Assembly (NCBI GenBank): GCA_021775915.1 | Contig: JAJFGW010000037.1 | Span: forward strand, 35,620-99,619 | Direction: 5' to 3' | From: Alphaproteobacteria bacterium | Lineage (GTDB): Bacteria > Pseudomonadota > Alphaproteobacteria > Micavibrionales > Micavibrionaceae | DNA: 64,000 bases | Shown: piece after piece, positions 52,772 to 62,530 of the stretch | Numbering within the stretch: position 1 is the stretch's first letter | How the letters are laid out: the number at the start of each line of letters is the position of its first letter | Translations under genes and position numbers: made by a program | The notes under the pieces: generated by a model | Told to the model about the DNA's origin: nothing | The model's database searches: none | The model's input: only the letters and a program-made list of their open reading frames with translations

Positions 52772-53670
52772 TGAAACGTTGTGGATTTGTAGCTGTGATC
52801 GGCGCACCAAATGCGGGGAAATCCACGCTTATCAATGGCTGGGTCGGCAGCAAGGTTAGTATCGTTTCCCCCAAAGTTCAAACCACGCGCAGCCTTGTGC
52901 GCGGCATTGCCATTCAAGGACAAAGCCAAATCATCTTTATAGATACGCCGGGCATTTTTCAGCCGAAAAAAACGCTGGAAAAGGCCATGGTTAGTGCGGC
53001 ATGGCAAGGAGCGTCTGATGTTGATTTTATCCTGCTGGTTGTCGATGCCTCGAAGAAAAAACTAGATAAAGACACGGCTGATATTATAGACAGACTGGCA
53101 ACGCAAAAAGACGCGCAGCGCTGCATTCTTGTTCTAAACAAGATTGATAAGGCCCCGCGTGAAAAACTAATGATGCTGGCAAAAGATCTCAATGATAAAA
53201 TTTCTTTTGAGGCCACATTCATGGTTTCAGCGCTTAAAGAAAACGGCCTTAATGATGTGATGTCTTTTCTAACAAATCATATGCCGGAAGGCGTATGGCA
53301 TTTCCCCGAAGATCAGGTCAGCGACATGCCTATGAGATTGCTGGCCGCCGAGATCACCCGCGAAAAATTATTTAATAGCCTGTATCAGGAACTCCCCTAC
53401 GGCCTTACTGTCGAAACAGAAGACTGGGAAGACTTTGAAAATGGCAGCATAAAAATCAGCCAGATCATTTATCTAGCGCGAGAAAACCATAAGGGCATTA
53501 TCTTAGGTAAAGGCGGCGCGCATATAAAAGAAATTGGGAAACTGGCGCGGCTGGAGCTTGAGGAAATTATCGGCACTACGGTACATCTCAAGATTTTTGT
53601 TAAGGTACAAGAAAACTGGAGCGAAGATCCCGAAAAATATCACATTTGGGGACTAGATTACCCCTCCTAA
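52771..53670 (+). CDS. era: GTPase Era
   Basis: Era is a GTPase for 30S ribosome assembly. The 299-residue protein has G1 GAPNAGKST near residues 10-18, the switch region VQTTRSLVRG, G3 DTPGIFQP, G4 NKID and a C-terminal KH RNA-binding domain with GIILGKGGAHIKEIG. It starts at the last base of the rnc stop (TGATG), so the two are coupled. recO, the next gene in many proteobacteria, is not here. Confidence 0.97.
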   Translation: MKRCGFVAVIGAPNAGKSTLINGWVGSKVSIVSPKVQTTRSLVRGIAIQGQSQIIFIDTPGIFQPKKTLEKAMVSAAWQGASDVDFILLVVDASKKKLDKDTADIIDRLATQKDAQRCILVLNKIDKAPREKLMMLAKDLNDKISFEATFMVSALKENGLNDVMSFLTNHMPEGVWHFPEDQVSDMPMRLLAAEITREKLFNSLYQELPYGLTVETEDWEDFENGSIKISQIIYLARENHKGIILGKGGAHIKEIGKLARLELEEIIGTTVHLKIFVKVQENWSEDPEKYHIWGLDYPS

Positions 53671-53750
53671 ACATGCTTATATGCATCTTGCTGATGGTGA
53701 TATTTTTTGAAGTGAGGCCATCGGGATTTAAACAGGGCACCACAAATTTT

Positions 53751-53759
53751 GTGGATAAT
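53751..53759 (-). promoter_or_regulatory. DnaA box upstream of gcrA
   Basis: TGTGGATAA is a perfect minus-strand DnaA box (TTATCCACA), 146 bases before the gcrA start. In Caulobacter DnaA is known to activate gcrA transcription; the box here is consistent with that. Confidence 0.6.
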
Positions 53760-53796
53760 GAAAATGTTTTTTGCTTTGCGTCTAGTATAAAAAACA

Positions 53797-53853
53797 GACC
53801 CTGTTAGAGTAAGCTCATTCGAGTATATTAAATTTTCTTTTTAAATCAGGGTC
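53797..53853. promoter_or_regulatory. Inverted repeat in the gcrA leader
   Basis: GACCCTG 53797-53803 and CAGGGTC 53847-53853 are perfect 7-base arms separated by 43 AT-rich bases, 52 bases upstream of the gcrA start. It could be a leader hairpin or an operator; there is no proof of function. Confidence 0.35.
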
Positions 53854-53904
53854 TTGTCCTGATGTGTGTTTTTGTGTGTGATGGAATTTGAAAGGTAAAG
53901 AAGA

Positions 53905-54393
53905 ATGAGTTGGACAGATGACCGTGTTGCCCTTTTAAAAAAAATGTGGGGTGAAGGAAAAACAGCAGCGGAAATTGCCAAAGAATTAGGTGGCGTTACA
54001 AGAAACGCCGTTATTGGCAAAGCCCACCGTTTAAAACTGTCCAACCGCTTATCACCGATCCAGCAAAACAATAAAAAACCCGTAGTCGCTGCCAAACCGG
54101 CCGAGGAAAAAGCCCCGCCGAGGAAAGCACCTGGCGCACCGCCTCCATCAGACATGAGCAGAGAAGGTATCTCTCTTGCTTTACTCAAAGAAAAAATGTG
54201 TCGCTGGCCTATCGGCGATCCCAGAGATGCTGATTTCCGTTTTTGCGGTTGTCAATCTATTGCCGGACTGCCTTATTGCGGGGAGCATTCAAAAGTTGCC
54301 TATCAGGCAGCAACACGCAACCGTATTCTTCAAGCCAAAGATTTCGAAGAGAAGCCTGCGAAAGAAGAAGTCAAAGAAGCGGCGACGGCCTAA
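53905..54393 (+). CDS. gcrA: Cell-cycle transcriptional regulator GcrA
   Basis: GcrA is the alphaproteobacterial regulator that binds sigma70-RNA polymerase and reads GANTC methylation. The 162-residue protein has the N-terminal helix-turn-helix MSWTDDRVALLKKMWGEG with GGVTRNAVIGKAHRLKLS near residues 28-45, a disordered Pro/Lys linker, and the C-terminal MCRWPIGDPRDADFRFCG and LPYCGEHS Cys-containing sigma-binding block. The start at 53905 follows GGTAAAGAAG. It is alone, after era. Confidence 0.97.
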   Translation: MSWTDDRVALLKKMWGEGKTAAEIAKELGGVTRNAVIGKAHRLKLSNRLSPIQQNNKKPVVAAKPAEEKAPPRKAPGAPPPSDMSREGISLALLKEKMCRWPIGDPRDADFRFCGCQSIAGLPYCGEHSKVAYQAATRNRILQAKDFEEKPAKEEVKEAATA

Positions 54394-54456
54394 TAACGTT
54401 ATAGCATCACAAAAATACGACTTGCGGTGCCTTACGGCATCGCAGGGAACTATTTT

Positions 54457-55014
54457 CTAGTCTTCCCCGTCCATGGTTTTAAAAGTAACGACTTCCCTGC
54501 CCTTGGGAACACTACGAAAAGTCATAAAAAGTCGCTGGCCGGATTTCAACTCTTCGGCACCGCAACGGTCAAGGCAGGTTTTATGAATAAAAACATCCTT
54601 AAGACCATCGTCCGGTGTTACAAACCCAAAGCCTTCATCTGGCTTATACCACTTAACCGTCCCCTTCATTTTTTGAGTCTGGCCAATATCATCGGACTCA
54701 ATGGGGTCATCATACGATATTCCTACGGGTAAAGTTCCCGTATCAAGAACCTCTAAAACCTGTTTTACATGCGCGCCTTTATCTCCATACTCTATTTCGC
54801 AGAGCAAACAAGCCTCCTCGCCAATGGCTTGCACACCTATATTTTGCAGAGTTGTAATATGAAGAAAAGCGTCAACCCCTTCTTTGTCTTCCGGGTTAAC
54901 AAAACCAAAACCCTTAGGGGCATTAAACCATTTCAGTCGCGCCCGCACAGGAGCGCTAACCGATATAGGTGTCCCCTCTACCAAGTCGTCTGTATTTTCC
55001 CGAGTATACTCCAA
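54457..55014 (-). CDS. Two-domain cold-shock protein
   Basis: The 185-residue protein has two cold-shock domains. The first has RLKWFNAPKGFGFVNPED near residues 27-44, and the second has GTVKWYKPDEGFGFVTPDD near 118-136; both retain RNP1-like KGFGF/EGFGF and the DVF/DAFLH RNP2-like motif. Such proteins bind single-stranded nucleic acid. The start at 55014 is divergent from fadD. Double-CSD proteins are common in alphaproteobacteria. Confidence 0.93.
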   Translation of the reverse strand: MEYTRENTDDLVEGTPISVSAPVRARLKWFNAPKGFGFVNPEDKEGVDAFLHITTLQNIGVQAIGEEACLLCEIEYGDKGAHVKQVLEVLDTGTLPVGISYDDPIESDDIGQTQKMKGTVKWYKPDEGFGFVTPDDGLKDVFIHKTCLDRCGAEELKSGQRLFMTFRSVPKGREVVTFKTMDGED

Positions 55015-55319
55015 GTAAATAATCCCTGTAACACCTCAAATACATGTACAGATTTGTAAATAATCCACTCTATAAATCTGACAACAGAGAGAATTACACA
55101 GTTTATCTATAAAAATCCAGTGTTTTGTCTTAATTTTTTTATGGTTATATTAGTGGTTACTGTTACACCTATACTTGTATTTATATATTGGCTAAAATTT
55201 TCGTAGTCAAAGGGCTAACGCTGAGCTAATCTAAAACTCTGCCTTTACTGGCAACTCTTTGTTTTTGTATAAAAATTACTGACTTGCAATTACAAGTTTT
55301 ACTTAGAAAAGCATTAAAT
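55015..55319. other. Divergent promoter region between cold-shock gene and fadD
   Basis: No gene is seen in this AT-rich stretch. It has a near-repeat of eleven bases: CTGTAACACCT at 55026-55036 and CTGTTACACCT at 55160-55170. It presumably holds both promoters and the leader of the cold-shock gene. Confidence 0.4.
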
Positions 55320-57017
55320 ATGAGGCAACAAGAAAACAATTCAAAACAAAACTGGCCCTGGCTGGACCAATATCCCGATGCTGTAAAATGGGATGCGGAC
55401 ATCCCCGTACGGCCTGTTTTTGAAATTCTGGATGACACGTGCCGTGATTATGCGACACGTCCGGCATTTGATTTTCTGGACAAAAAATGGAACTGGGGTC
55501 AGATCGGCGATCTTGTAAACCGAATGGCAAAAGGCCTTCAGGATATGGGCGTTGTTAAAGGCACTAAAGTCGGACTTTTTTTGCCAAATTGTCCTTATTT
55601 TTTAATTTCCTATTACGCCATACTGAAGGCAGGTGGCACTGTTGTAAATTTTAACCCGCTTTATGTCGAACGTGAATTAAAGCATCAGATAGAAGACAGC
55701 GAAACCGACATTATGGTGACGCTCGACTTAAAAATGCTGCATGAAAAAATGCGCACAATGCTACATGACACGCGACTTTCTAAACTTATTATATGCAGCT
55801 TTACCGACAGCTTGCCCTTTCCCAAAAATATTTTATTTAAACTAGCCAAGAAAAAAGAACGGGCCAAATTGCCACAATCGGATCGTTATGTTCTTTTTCG
55901 TGACCTGATTAATAATGATGGCGTCCCGGAAAAAATAGAGCTCGATCCCATCGAAGATGTCGCCGTACTACAATATACCGGAGGCACAACAGGAACTCCC
56001 AAGGGAGCGATGTTAACCCATGCCAATGTTGTATCAAATGTTGAGCAAGCCGTTATGTGGTTCTATAAAGGAGAGTATGGCGCTGAAAAAATGATGGGCG
56101 TTCTACCATTTTTTCATGTCTTTGCTATGACGGCCGTCATGAATATGGCCGTACGCTGCGCTTTTGAAATTATTGCCTTGCCCCGTTTTGAGCTAGATCA
56201 GACTTTAAAAATTATTGATAAAAAGAAGCCTCATTATTTCCCTGCCGTACCTGCCATTTACAATGCAATCAACAACCATCCCGGACTTGGTAAATATAAT
56301 TTAAGATCTCTCAAATATTGTATTTCAGGCGGCGCGCCATTGCCTACCTCCGTTAAAAAATCATTCGAAGAAAATACGGGCTGTGTTGTTGTTGAGGGGT
56401 ACGGCCTGACAGAATCAACACCTGTTGTTTGTGTCAATCCTATCGAAGGAGAAAACAAACCCGGATCGATCGGGATGCCGGTTCCCGGCACTATTGTCGA
56501 ATTAATTGACCCCGCTACCGGCACTATTGTCGCCCCGGAAGAGCATGGGGAGCTATGCGTGCGCGGGCCTCAAATCATGAAAGGCTATTTAAAGCAAACG
56601 GAAGATACGGCCAAAGCCTTAAAAGGTGGCAGACTCCACACCGGTGATGTTGCCCGCGTTGATGATGACGGCTATTTCTTTATCGTCGACCGGATCAAAG
56701 ACCTGATTATCACCAACAGTTACAACGTCTATCCGCGCCATGTCGAAGAAGCAATTTACCTTCACCCCAACGTAGAAGAATGCATTGTCGCCGGTGTCCC
56801 GGACAAAGCAAGAGGTGAGATCGTAAAAGTCTGGATCAAGCCAAAAGAAGGCCGTGACCTTAGCATAGAAGACCTTAAAAACTTTTTGAAAGATAAATTA
56901 TCAAAGATAGAAATTCCGCGTCAAATAGAAATTCGTAATGAAGCATTGCCAAAAACAATGATCGGCAAACTTTCCCGCAAAGATATTCTGGAAGAAGACA
57001 AACAAAAAAACAAATAG
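55320..57017 (+). CDS. fadD: Long-chain fatty-acid--CoA ligase
   Basis: FadD activates fatty acids as CoA thioesters for beta-oxidation. The 565-residue AMP-forming enzyme has the P-loop YTGGTTGTPKGAML near residue 217, VVEGYGLTESTPVV, and the C-terminal HTGDVARVDDDGYFFIVDRIKD with the lysine-bearing end KTMIGKLSRKDI. I prefer ATG 55320; the TTG at 55284 would add 12 residues. It ends converging with the next gene and works with fadA-fadN-fadE elsewhere in the window. Confidence 0.93.
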   Translation: MRQQENNSKQNWPWLDQYPDAVKWDADIPVRPVFEILDDTCRDYATRPAFDFLDKKWNWGQIGDLVNRMAKGLQDMGVVKGTKVGLFLPNCPYFLISYYAILKAGGTVVNFNPLYVERELKHQIEDSETDIMVTLDLKMLHEKMRTMLHDTRLSKLIICSFTDSLPFPKNILFKLAKKKERAKLPQSDRYVLFRDLINNDGVPEKIELDPIEDVAVLQYTGGTTGTPKGAMLTHANVVSNVEQAVMWFYKGEYGAEKMMGVLPFFHVFAMTAVMNMAVRCAFEIIALPRFELDQTLKIIDKKKPHYFPAVPAIYNAINNHPGLGKYNLRSLKYCISGGAPLPTSVKKSFEENTGCVVVEGYGLTESTPVVCVNPIEGENKPGSIGMPVPGTIVELIDPATGTIVAPEEHGELCVRGPQIMKGYLKQTEDTAKALKGGRLHTGDVARVDDDGYFFIVDRIKDLIITNSYNVYPRHVEEAIYLHPNVEECIVAGVPDKARGEIVKVWIKPKEGRDLSIEDLKNFLKDKLSKIEIPRQIEIRNEALPKTMIGKLSRKDILEEDKQKNK

Positions 57018-57018
57018 A

Positions 57019-58083
57019 TTAGCCAAGACTTGCCTTTTTTGCTTCGCGCTCTCTTTTTTCTGCACCTTCAACAAATCGGGCAGCCGCACCGGAGTAACCC
57101 GCCCCCTGATTCAAAGTTTGGGACAAAAGCTGTTGCAGGGCTTCGTCTACTTGCCCTTCTGCATTAATCCGAATGGCGGTCTGCAGGGTTTTTGATTGTT
57201 CAAGAAGCATTAGTCCCGGATCTTTTTGGCTAAGCGTTTCTGCAAAAACCTGTTTCATTGCTTCTTTTTCAAGAAAAGAAAAAACATCAGTACGGACCCA
57301 GTTTGGTTTTTTCGGAAGACCTGTAAGCCGCAAAACCCTGTCAAGGTCACGGCAGCGGCGCATCTGATAATTATCCGCTTCAAGCCAGGCCCAAACGAGT
57401 TCGTGTGCTTCCCCTATCCTCATAGCACGCGCCTTTTTCTCACCATTTTTTACAAAAGTTTCTATCGGATTTTCTGGATCGTGGTCTTGGCGCATACCAA
57501 AAGCCAAAAGAATGATGGCCTTTATTTTTCCACCCTGTGTTGTTGCATAGCCGTCAAAATTCTCTAAAAACATATTGATATGTTTACCAAGGATATTTTC
57601 TTCAAAACCGTAGCTGTCCTGTTCCCGTTCCAAAAATTTTAAAAAAGTAACATAAAGCTGGCAAAGTTCCATTTTATCAAGATGACCTAACATAGGGTGT
57701 CGCAGGCCACCCGATAAATCTTCTTCACTCTGGCCGCTATATTTAAGGGTATTTGGTAATGGCTGACCTGCAAAGGCCTGATTGAGAGCGTTTTCCACTA
57801 CAGTATTCTGATACCTCTCAGATAAAGCCTGATCCAGAATAAGCTCCATATTAATATTATAAAGCGGCACCGATTCAATCAAATCAGCCAACAACCCCAT
57901 GCTTTCCGCTTCTCTTAAATCCAGCAGTTTTGGCGCGCTATGTAGGGTAAAGGCATCTTCGGGGTGTCCGGCACATTCAGGTGGACTGGTCGTAACAGGG
58001 ATGAGCGCCTGAAAGAAATTGTCATCACCATCCATTTTGTCGAGTATATCTAGAACTTCATTTATGCAGTAATAAAGGGTCAT
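57019..58083 (-). CDS. Unrecognised protein downstream of pheT
   Basis: The 354-residue product starts at ATG 58083 (the frame is open from a TTG at 58089) with no clear ribosome site; it begins 17 bases after the pheT stop. It is soluble and largely helical, with NALNQAFAGQPLPNTLKYS and KIKAIILLAFGMRQDHDPE and a C-terminal charged helix (EGAEKREREAKKAS). There is no recognisable catalytic motif. It is probably co-transcribed with pheT. Confidence 0.6.
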   Translation of the reverse strand: MTLYYCINEVLDILDKMDGDDNFFQALIPVTTSPPECAGHPEDAFTLHSAPKLLDLREAESMGLLADLIESVPLYNINMELILDQALSERYQNTVVENALNQAFAGQPLPNTLKYSGQSEEDLSGGLRHPMLGHLDKMELCQLYVTFLKFLEREQDSYGFEENILGKHINMFLENFDGYATTQGGKIKAIILLAFGMRQDHDPENPIETFVKNGEKKARAMRIGEAHELVWAWLEADNYQMRRCRDLDRVLRLTGLPKKPNWVRTDVFSFLEKEAMKQVFAETLSQKDPGLMLLEQSKTLQTAIRINAEGQVDEALQQLLSQTLNQGAGYSGAAARFVEGAEKREREAKKASLG

Positions 58084-58099
58084 AGGCAAAAATCAGAAA

Positions 58100-60511
58100 C
58101 TAGCTGCGTAGCTGTCCCCCTGTTTTACTCGTAATGTTACCAATTATTTTTTCGGCAACTGTTTCCAGTTCCGCATCTGTCAAAGTTTGTTTTTTCGGTT
58201 GAAGTGTAACATTAAGCGCAACCGACTTTTTACCCTGCTCTACGCCCTCGCCGGTATAAACATCAAATATTTCAGCATAACTTATGAGATTTTTATCAGC
58301 AGCCTTCGCGGCCCTGACAAGAGTTTCCGCATCCACACTATTATCAACGATAAAAGCAAAATCACGCTTAACGGGCTGGAGGGGCGATAGCTCAAGAAGA
58401 GGGCGTGCCGGGCCGGTTTTTTTCTTGGCCACTGGTATATTATCCAGAAGAACTTCAAAGCCGCAGACATTTTCTTTGATGCCCATATCATCCAAAATAG
58501 CAGGATGTATTTCACCAAACCTGGCAATGACATTAGGGCCAAGGCGCATCACACCAGAACGTCCGGGATGATACCAGTCCGGCGCATCGCGCGTGACCTG
58601 AAGGCTTTTCGTCGGCGCGCCGCAAGATTCTAAAACAGCCATGGCATCAGATTTAACGTCAAATGCATCAAACGACCGCGCATTTTCTGCGCCTGACCAA
58701 TGTTTGGGCCCGGCGCTACCACTTCTAACCCCGGTAGCGACCAGCGCCTGTCCGTCCGGTTTTGAACTTACAAAACACGGGCCAACTTCAAACAAGGCGC
58801 TATCAGGAAAACCCTTATCCCTATTTTTGCCGGTCGCCTCAATCAAGTTTGGTAAAATACTAGGCCGCATCTGGTCTAGTTCCGCATTAATTGGATTCAT
58901 AATTTTCATCTGGGCCGCCGTTTGTATATCTTGCGTCCCAAATTTATCGGCCAAATCACGCCCCATAAAAGACCAGGTAATACATTCATTCATACCGCGC
59001 ACAGCCATGGCAGACCTGGCCTTGCGCGCTCTTGTAAGGGAAGGCGTTTCAGCATTAACCGTCACAGATGTTAATTTAGGCATTGAAACAGGCTCAATAT
59101 TATCATAGCCGTAAACACGAATAACCTCTTCAACTAAATCGGCCCGTCCGTTTATATCACCGCGCCATGACGGCGGTGTTACGCTTTTGCCGGACACTTC
59201 AAAGCCAAGATTTTCAAGAATAAGCTTTTGTTCTTTTTCATCAATATCAATACCGGCCAGCTTTTTTGTATAGGCCGGGTCAAATTCAATGGCGCGTTTC
59301 CAGTCCGGGACATTACCAGCCTGCACTATTTCTCCCGGCTCACCGCCACACAAATCCAAAAGCATGCGCGTGGCAATTTCTGCTGCCGGGACAACAAAAT
59401 CAGGGTCAATTCCGCGTTCAAAACGATAACGCGCATCCGATTCAATTTGTAAAGCACGGCCTGTTTTAGCGGTACGGGCCGGATCAAAATAAGCAACTTC
59501 CAAATAAACATTAGTTGTATCATCAGTGCAGCCCGTTGCCTCACCGCCAATCACACCACCAAGACCAATCACGCCGCTATCATCACAAACAGCCGTCATA
59601 AAATCATCAAGCTCGTATGTTTTGTCATTTAACGCTGCCAGCTTTTCGCCTTTTTTAGCCAAACGTACATGGATGTTGCCTTTGAGTTTATCGGCGTCAA
59701 ATACATGAAGCGGACGGCCAAGACAAAAAGACATATAGTTCGTAATATCAACCAGCGCTGAAATCGGGCGCAAGCCAATCGCTGTCAGGCGGTTTTGCAT
59801 CCAGTCCGGGGACGGGCCGTTTTTAACATTTTTAATAGAGCGCCCTATAAAAATCGGGCAGGCCTCTACCATATCTTTATCAAACTCAAGCCTCACATCT
59901 ATCGGAGACTTAAAGGAACCTTTGACCGGCGTGCTATCAAGATCTTTCATCTTACCTAACCCGGAAGCCGCCAAATCACGGGCAATACCACGTACACCGG
60001 TACAATCAGCACGGTTAGGCGTAAGACAAATTTCAATCACCGGATCATCCATCCCATAAAGCGCGGCAAAAGCCGTACCGAGTTCCGGATCTTGGTCCGT
60101 GACATCAATAATGCCCTCATGATCTTCAGACAGACCCATTTCCCGTTCGGACACCAGCATGCCATTGCTTTCTTGCCCCCGGATTACGCCTTTTTTCAAA
60201 GTCATATCAGTGCCGGGGATATAGCTCCCTACGGGTGCAAAAACGCCCTTCATACCGGCCCGCGCATTCGGCGCGCCGCAAACGATCTGCAACTTCTCGC
60301 TGCCCGTATCGACAACACAAACCTTAAGCCGGTCCGCATCAGGGTGTTTTTCAGCAATTTCGACGTAAGCAACGGTAAAATCTTTAAAGCTTTCCGCGCG
60401 ATCTTCCACACCTTCAAGCTCCAGCCCGAGATCAGTTAATTTATCAGTGATTGTTTCCAGCGCTGCGTCTGTTTCCAGATGATCTTTCAGCCAGCTTAAT
60501 GTGAATTTCAT
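58100..60511 (-). CDS. pheT: Phenylalanine--tRNA ligase beta subunit
   Basis: PheT is the large subunit of PheRS, which charges tRNA-Phe. The 803-residue protein has the N-terminal tRNA-binding fold near residues 43-150 (VCGAPNARAGMKGVFAPVG), the B3/B4 editing region with RYRFERGIDP near 350-360, the B5 domain, and the C-terminal FDX-ACB domain with SPLQPVKRDFAFIVD. The length is as expected. It lies downstream of pheS, separated by a GNAT gene. Confidence 0.97.
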   Translation of the reverse strand: MKFTLSWLKDHLETDAALETITDKLTDLGLELEGVEDRAESFKDFTVAYVEIAEKHPDADRLKVCVVDTGSEKLQIVCGAPNARAGMKGVFAPVGSYIPGTDMTLKKGVIRGQESNGMLVSEREMGLSEDHEGIIDVTDQDPELGTAFAALYGMDDPVIEICLTPNRADCTGVRGIARDLAASGLGKMKDLDSTPVKGSFKSPIDVRLEFDKDMVEACPIFIGRSIKNVKNGPSPDWMQNRLTAIGLRPISALVDITNYMSFCLGRPLHVFDADKLKGNIHVRLAKKGEKLAALNDKTYELDDFMTAVCDDSGVIGLGGVIGGEATGCTDDTTNVYLEVAYFDPARTAKTGRALQIESDARYRFERGIDPDFVVPAAEIATRMLLDLCGGEPGEIVQAGNVPDWKRAIEFDPAYTKKLAGIDIDEKEQKLILENLGFEVSGKSVTPPSWRGDINGRADLVEEVIRVYGYDNIEPVSMPKLTSVTVNAETPSLTRARKARSAMAVRGMNECITWSFMGRDLADKFGTQDIQTAAQMKIMNPINAELDQMRPSILPNLIEATGKNRDKGFPDSALFEVGPCFVSSKPDGQALVATGVRSGSAGPKHWSGAENARSFDAFDVKSDAMAVLESCGAPTKSLQVTRDAPDWYHPGRSGVMRLGPNVIARFGEIHPAILDDMGIKENVCGFEVLLDNIPVAKKKTGPARPLLELSPLQPVKRDFAFIVDNSVDAETLVRAAKAADKNLISYAEIFDVYTGEGVEQGKKSVALNVTLQPKKQTLTDAELETVAEKIIGNITSKTGGQLRS

Positions 60512-60560
60512 GGTGCTTAATTACTCATTTTCTATTTCAAACAATGTCTTCAAATAACGA

Positions 60561-60992
60561 TCACAAAGGCAATACATGCAAGCTGAAATCCAGCTTAACA
60601 CCCATGTCTTTATACAAACGCTGTGCGGCTTCATTGCTTTCTTCCGCCAGCCAGTAAATACGCGCCCAGTTTTCTGCTTTCCCTATTTTTGATAGCTCAT
60701 TAACCAGAGCACGGGCAATGCCTTTACGGCGATGTTCGGGGGCAACATAAACATCCTGCATATAACAAACCGGGTCAATATGCCCCGTAACAGGGTGCAA
60801 AATATAATGAACAAAACCAACCATTTTATCATCAAGATACGCAGTAAGGCCGTGAACTGGATATATAGACGTCGTCAGACGATTCCATGTCTCCTTGGTA
60901 ACAGCCGGGTTGCTGTGCCCCAGATTATTATCATCCCACAACGGCAGCCATTGCACGTAATCATTTTTTTCAATAGGGCTGATTTTAACCAT
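60561..60992 (-). CDS. GNAT family acetyltransferase
   Basis: The frame is open to 61115, but the true start is ATG 60992, five bases after the pheS stop, because the upstream part overlaps pheS. The 143-residue protein has the GNAT acetyl-CoA motif VYVAPEHRRKGIARALVNE near residues 82-100 and a C-terminal NEAAQRLYKDMGVK. The substrate is unknown; it may modify a ribosomal or tRNA-related protein, but this is conjecture. It sits between pheS and pheT. Confidence 0.85.
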   Translation of the reverse strand: MVKISPIEKNDYVQWLPLWDDNNLGHSNPAVTKETWNRLTTSIYPVHGLTAYLDDKMVGFVHYILHPVTGHIDPVCYMQDVYVAPEHRRKGIARALVNELSKIGKAENWARIYWLAEESNEAAQRLYKDMGVKLDFSLHVLPL

Positions 60993-60996
60993 CGGG

Positions 60997-62106
60997 TTAG
61001 CCACCAAAAGCACGATTAGGGCGACCCAAAGGATCAAAGCCATAATGATCCAGCCAGCGCGTATCACTATCAAAGAAAGTACGCAAATCAGGAATACCGT
61101 ACTTAAGCATGGCAATGCGCTCTACACCCATGCCAAAGGCAAAGCCCTGATAAACATCTGGGTCAATACCGCAGCTCTTAAGCACATTCGGATGAACCAT
61201 ACCGCAGCCTAAAATTTCCAGCCAATCGCTCTTGCCGTTTTCCTTAGCCGCACCGATTTTCAAACCGCCGCCTTCGCGGGAACACCCGATGTCAACCTCG
61301 GCGCCTGGCTCCACAAAAGGGAAAAAGCTAGGGCGAAACTGCATAGGCAAATTATCAATCTCAAAATAGGCCTCACAAAAATCGCGCAAACAGCCTTTGA
61401 GGTGACCCATATGGGTTTTCTCATCAATCACAAGTCCCTCAAGTTGATGAAACATAGGCGTGTGAGTCATATCGTAATCGGAGCGATAAGTACGGCCAAA
61501 ACAAATCATACGAATTGGTGGTTTGTTTTCTTTCATATGACGAATTTGCACTGAAGACGTATGAGTCCGTAGCAATTTTTTAGCATATTCGTCTTTTTCA
61601 TCCGGATCTTCGGGCAAAAAGAACGTGTCCTGCATTTCCCGCGCCGGATGTCCGGGAGGGAAATTAAGCGCTGTAAAATTATGCCAGTCATCCTCTATAT
61701 CCGACCCTTCAGCAACAGAAAAACCCATATCTGCAAAAATGGTAATCAGCTCCTCTAATGTCTGGCTGATCGGGTGGATATGACCCTGGCGTTCCGGGCG
61801 CGTCGATAAAGTAACATCAATAGTTTCCGTAGCAAGTTTTTCATCCATGACCTGCCGCTTTAAGGCAGATTCCTGCTTGCCTATTAACGCACCAATTTCA
61901 TTTTTTAACTCGTTAAGAGCCTGACCGGTCATTTTACGCTCTTCGGCACTCATCGACCCCAGGGTTTTCATCAGGCCGGTAATTTTACCTTTTTTACCGA
62001 GCGCTGTGATCTTCGCCTGCTCCAGGCTACTAAGATCATTCGCCGCCTCAACTATAGAAGTCAGCTCGGTTTTAAGTTCTGCGATGTTTTCGCTCATATC
62101 AGTCAT
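60997..62106 (-). CDS. pheS: Phenylalanine--tRNA ligase alpha subunit
   Basis: PheS is the catalytic subunit of PheRS. The 369-residue protein has an N-terminal coiled coil, then the class II motifs: GHPAREMQDTFFL near residue 153, MICFGRTYRSDYDMTHTPMFHQLEGL, and RPSFFPFVEPGAEVDI with GCGMVHPNVLKSCG and the motif 3 GFAFGMGVERIAML. The start at 62106 is ATG; a second ATG at 62097 is possible. It follows the small membrane gene and precedes the GNAT gene. Confidence 0.97.
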   Translation of the reverse strand: MTDMSENIAELKTELTSIVEAANDLSSLEQAKITALGKKGKITGLMKTLGSMSAEERKMTGQALNELKNEIGALIGKQESALKRQVMDEKLATETIDVTLSTRPERQGHIHPISQTLEELITIFADMGFSVAEGSDIEDDWHNFTALNFPPGHPAREMQDTFFLPEDPDEKDEYAKKLLRTHTSSVQIRHMKENKPPIRMICFGRTYRSDYDMTHTPMFHQLEGLVIDEKTHMGHLKGCLRDFCEAYFEIDNLPMQFRPSFFPFVEPGAEVDIGCSREGGGLKIGAAKENGKSDWLEILGCGMVHPNVLKSCGIDPDVYQGFAFGMGVERIAMLKYGIPDLRTFFDSDTRWLDHYGFDPLGRPNRAFGG

Positions 62107-62114
62107 GTCTATCT

Positions 62115-62396
62115 TTAAGGTGGGGATGGGTTTTTCGGCTGAATTTTTTCACTTTCTTCTGAATCCAGCGTCCTATGATACCAGTTTGAAAATTCTATAC
62201 CAGCGCCGATCACAATACAGATCGCCGCCGTTGCGACAACGGCTTCTGGCTGGGCAACATAAATAAAAGCGTCGCTCAGCGTGTCAAAATGCTCCCGCGC
62301 ATGATGCGCAAAAGTCTGAAAAGTACCGACGAGCCCCGCCACACCCAAGCTTGCACCTGCATAAATCGAGGCTTTTTTAACTGAATATCCGCTCAT
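62115..62396 (-). CDS. Small membrane protein, unrecognised
   Basis: The 93-residue product starts at ATG 62396. It has two hydrophobic segments (IYAGASLGVAGLVGTFQ near 11-27 and VVATAAICIVIGAGIEF near 53-69) and a polar, Pro-rich C-terminus. It lies between rplT and pheS with 8 bases before pheS. No family is recognised. Confidence 0.55.
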   Translation of the reverse strand: MSGYSVKKASIYAGASLGVAGLVGTFQTFAHHAREHFDTLSDAFIYVAQPEAVVATAAICIVIGAGIEFSNWYHRTLDSEESEKIQPKNPSPP

Positions 62397-62480
62397 TACA
62401 ATTCCTTGAACTATCTCAGTGTCATGATTATGTATTTAATAAAGGGCAATAGGATGTAGCGCAAGTAATTCCTACAAGAA

Positions 62481-62514
62481 AAAACCACTTTCCCTTTAAA
62501 GGAAAGTGGTTTTT
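62481..62514 (-). terminator. Intrinsic terminator after rplT
   Basis: AAAACCACTTTCC 62481-62493 pairs with GGAAAGTGGTTTT 62501-62513, a 13-bp stem, with T-tract in the minus-strand reading. It ends the rpmI-rplT unit 17 bases after the rplT stop. Confidence 0.9.
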
Positions 62515-62530
62515 AAATCTATTATTAGCT

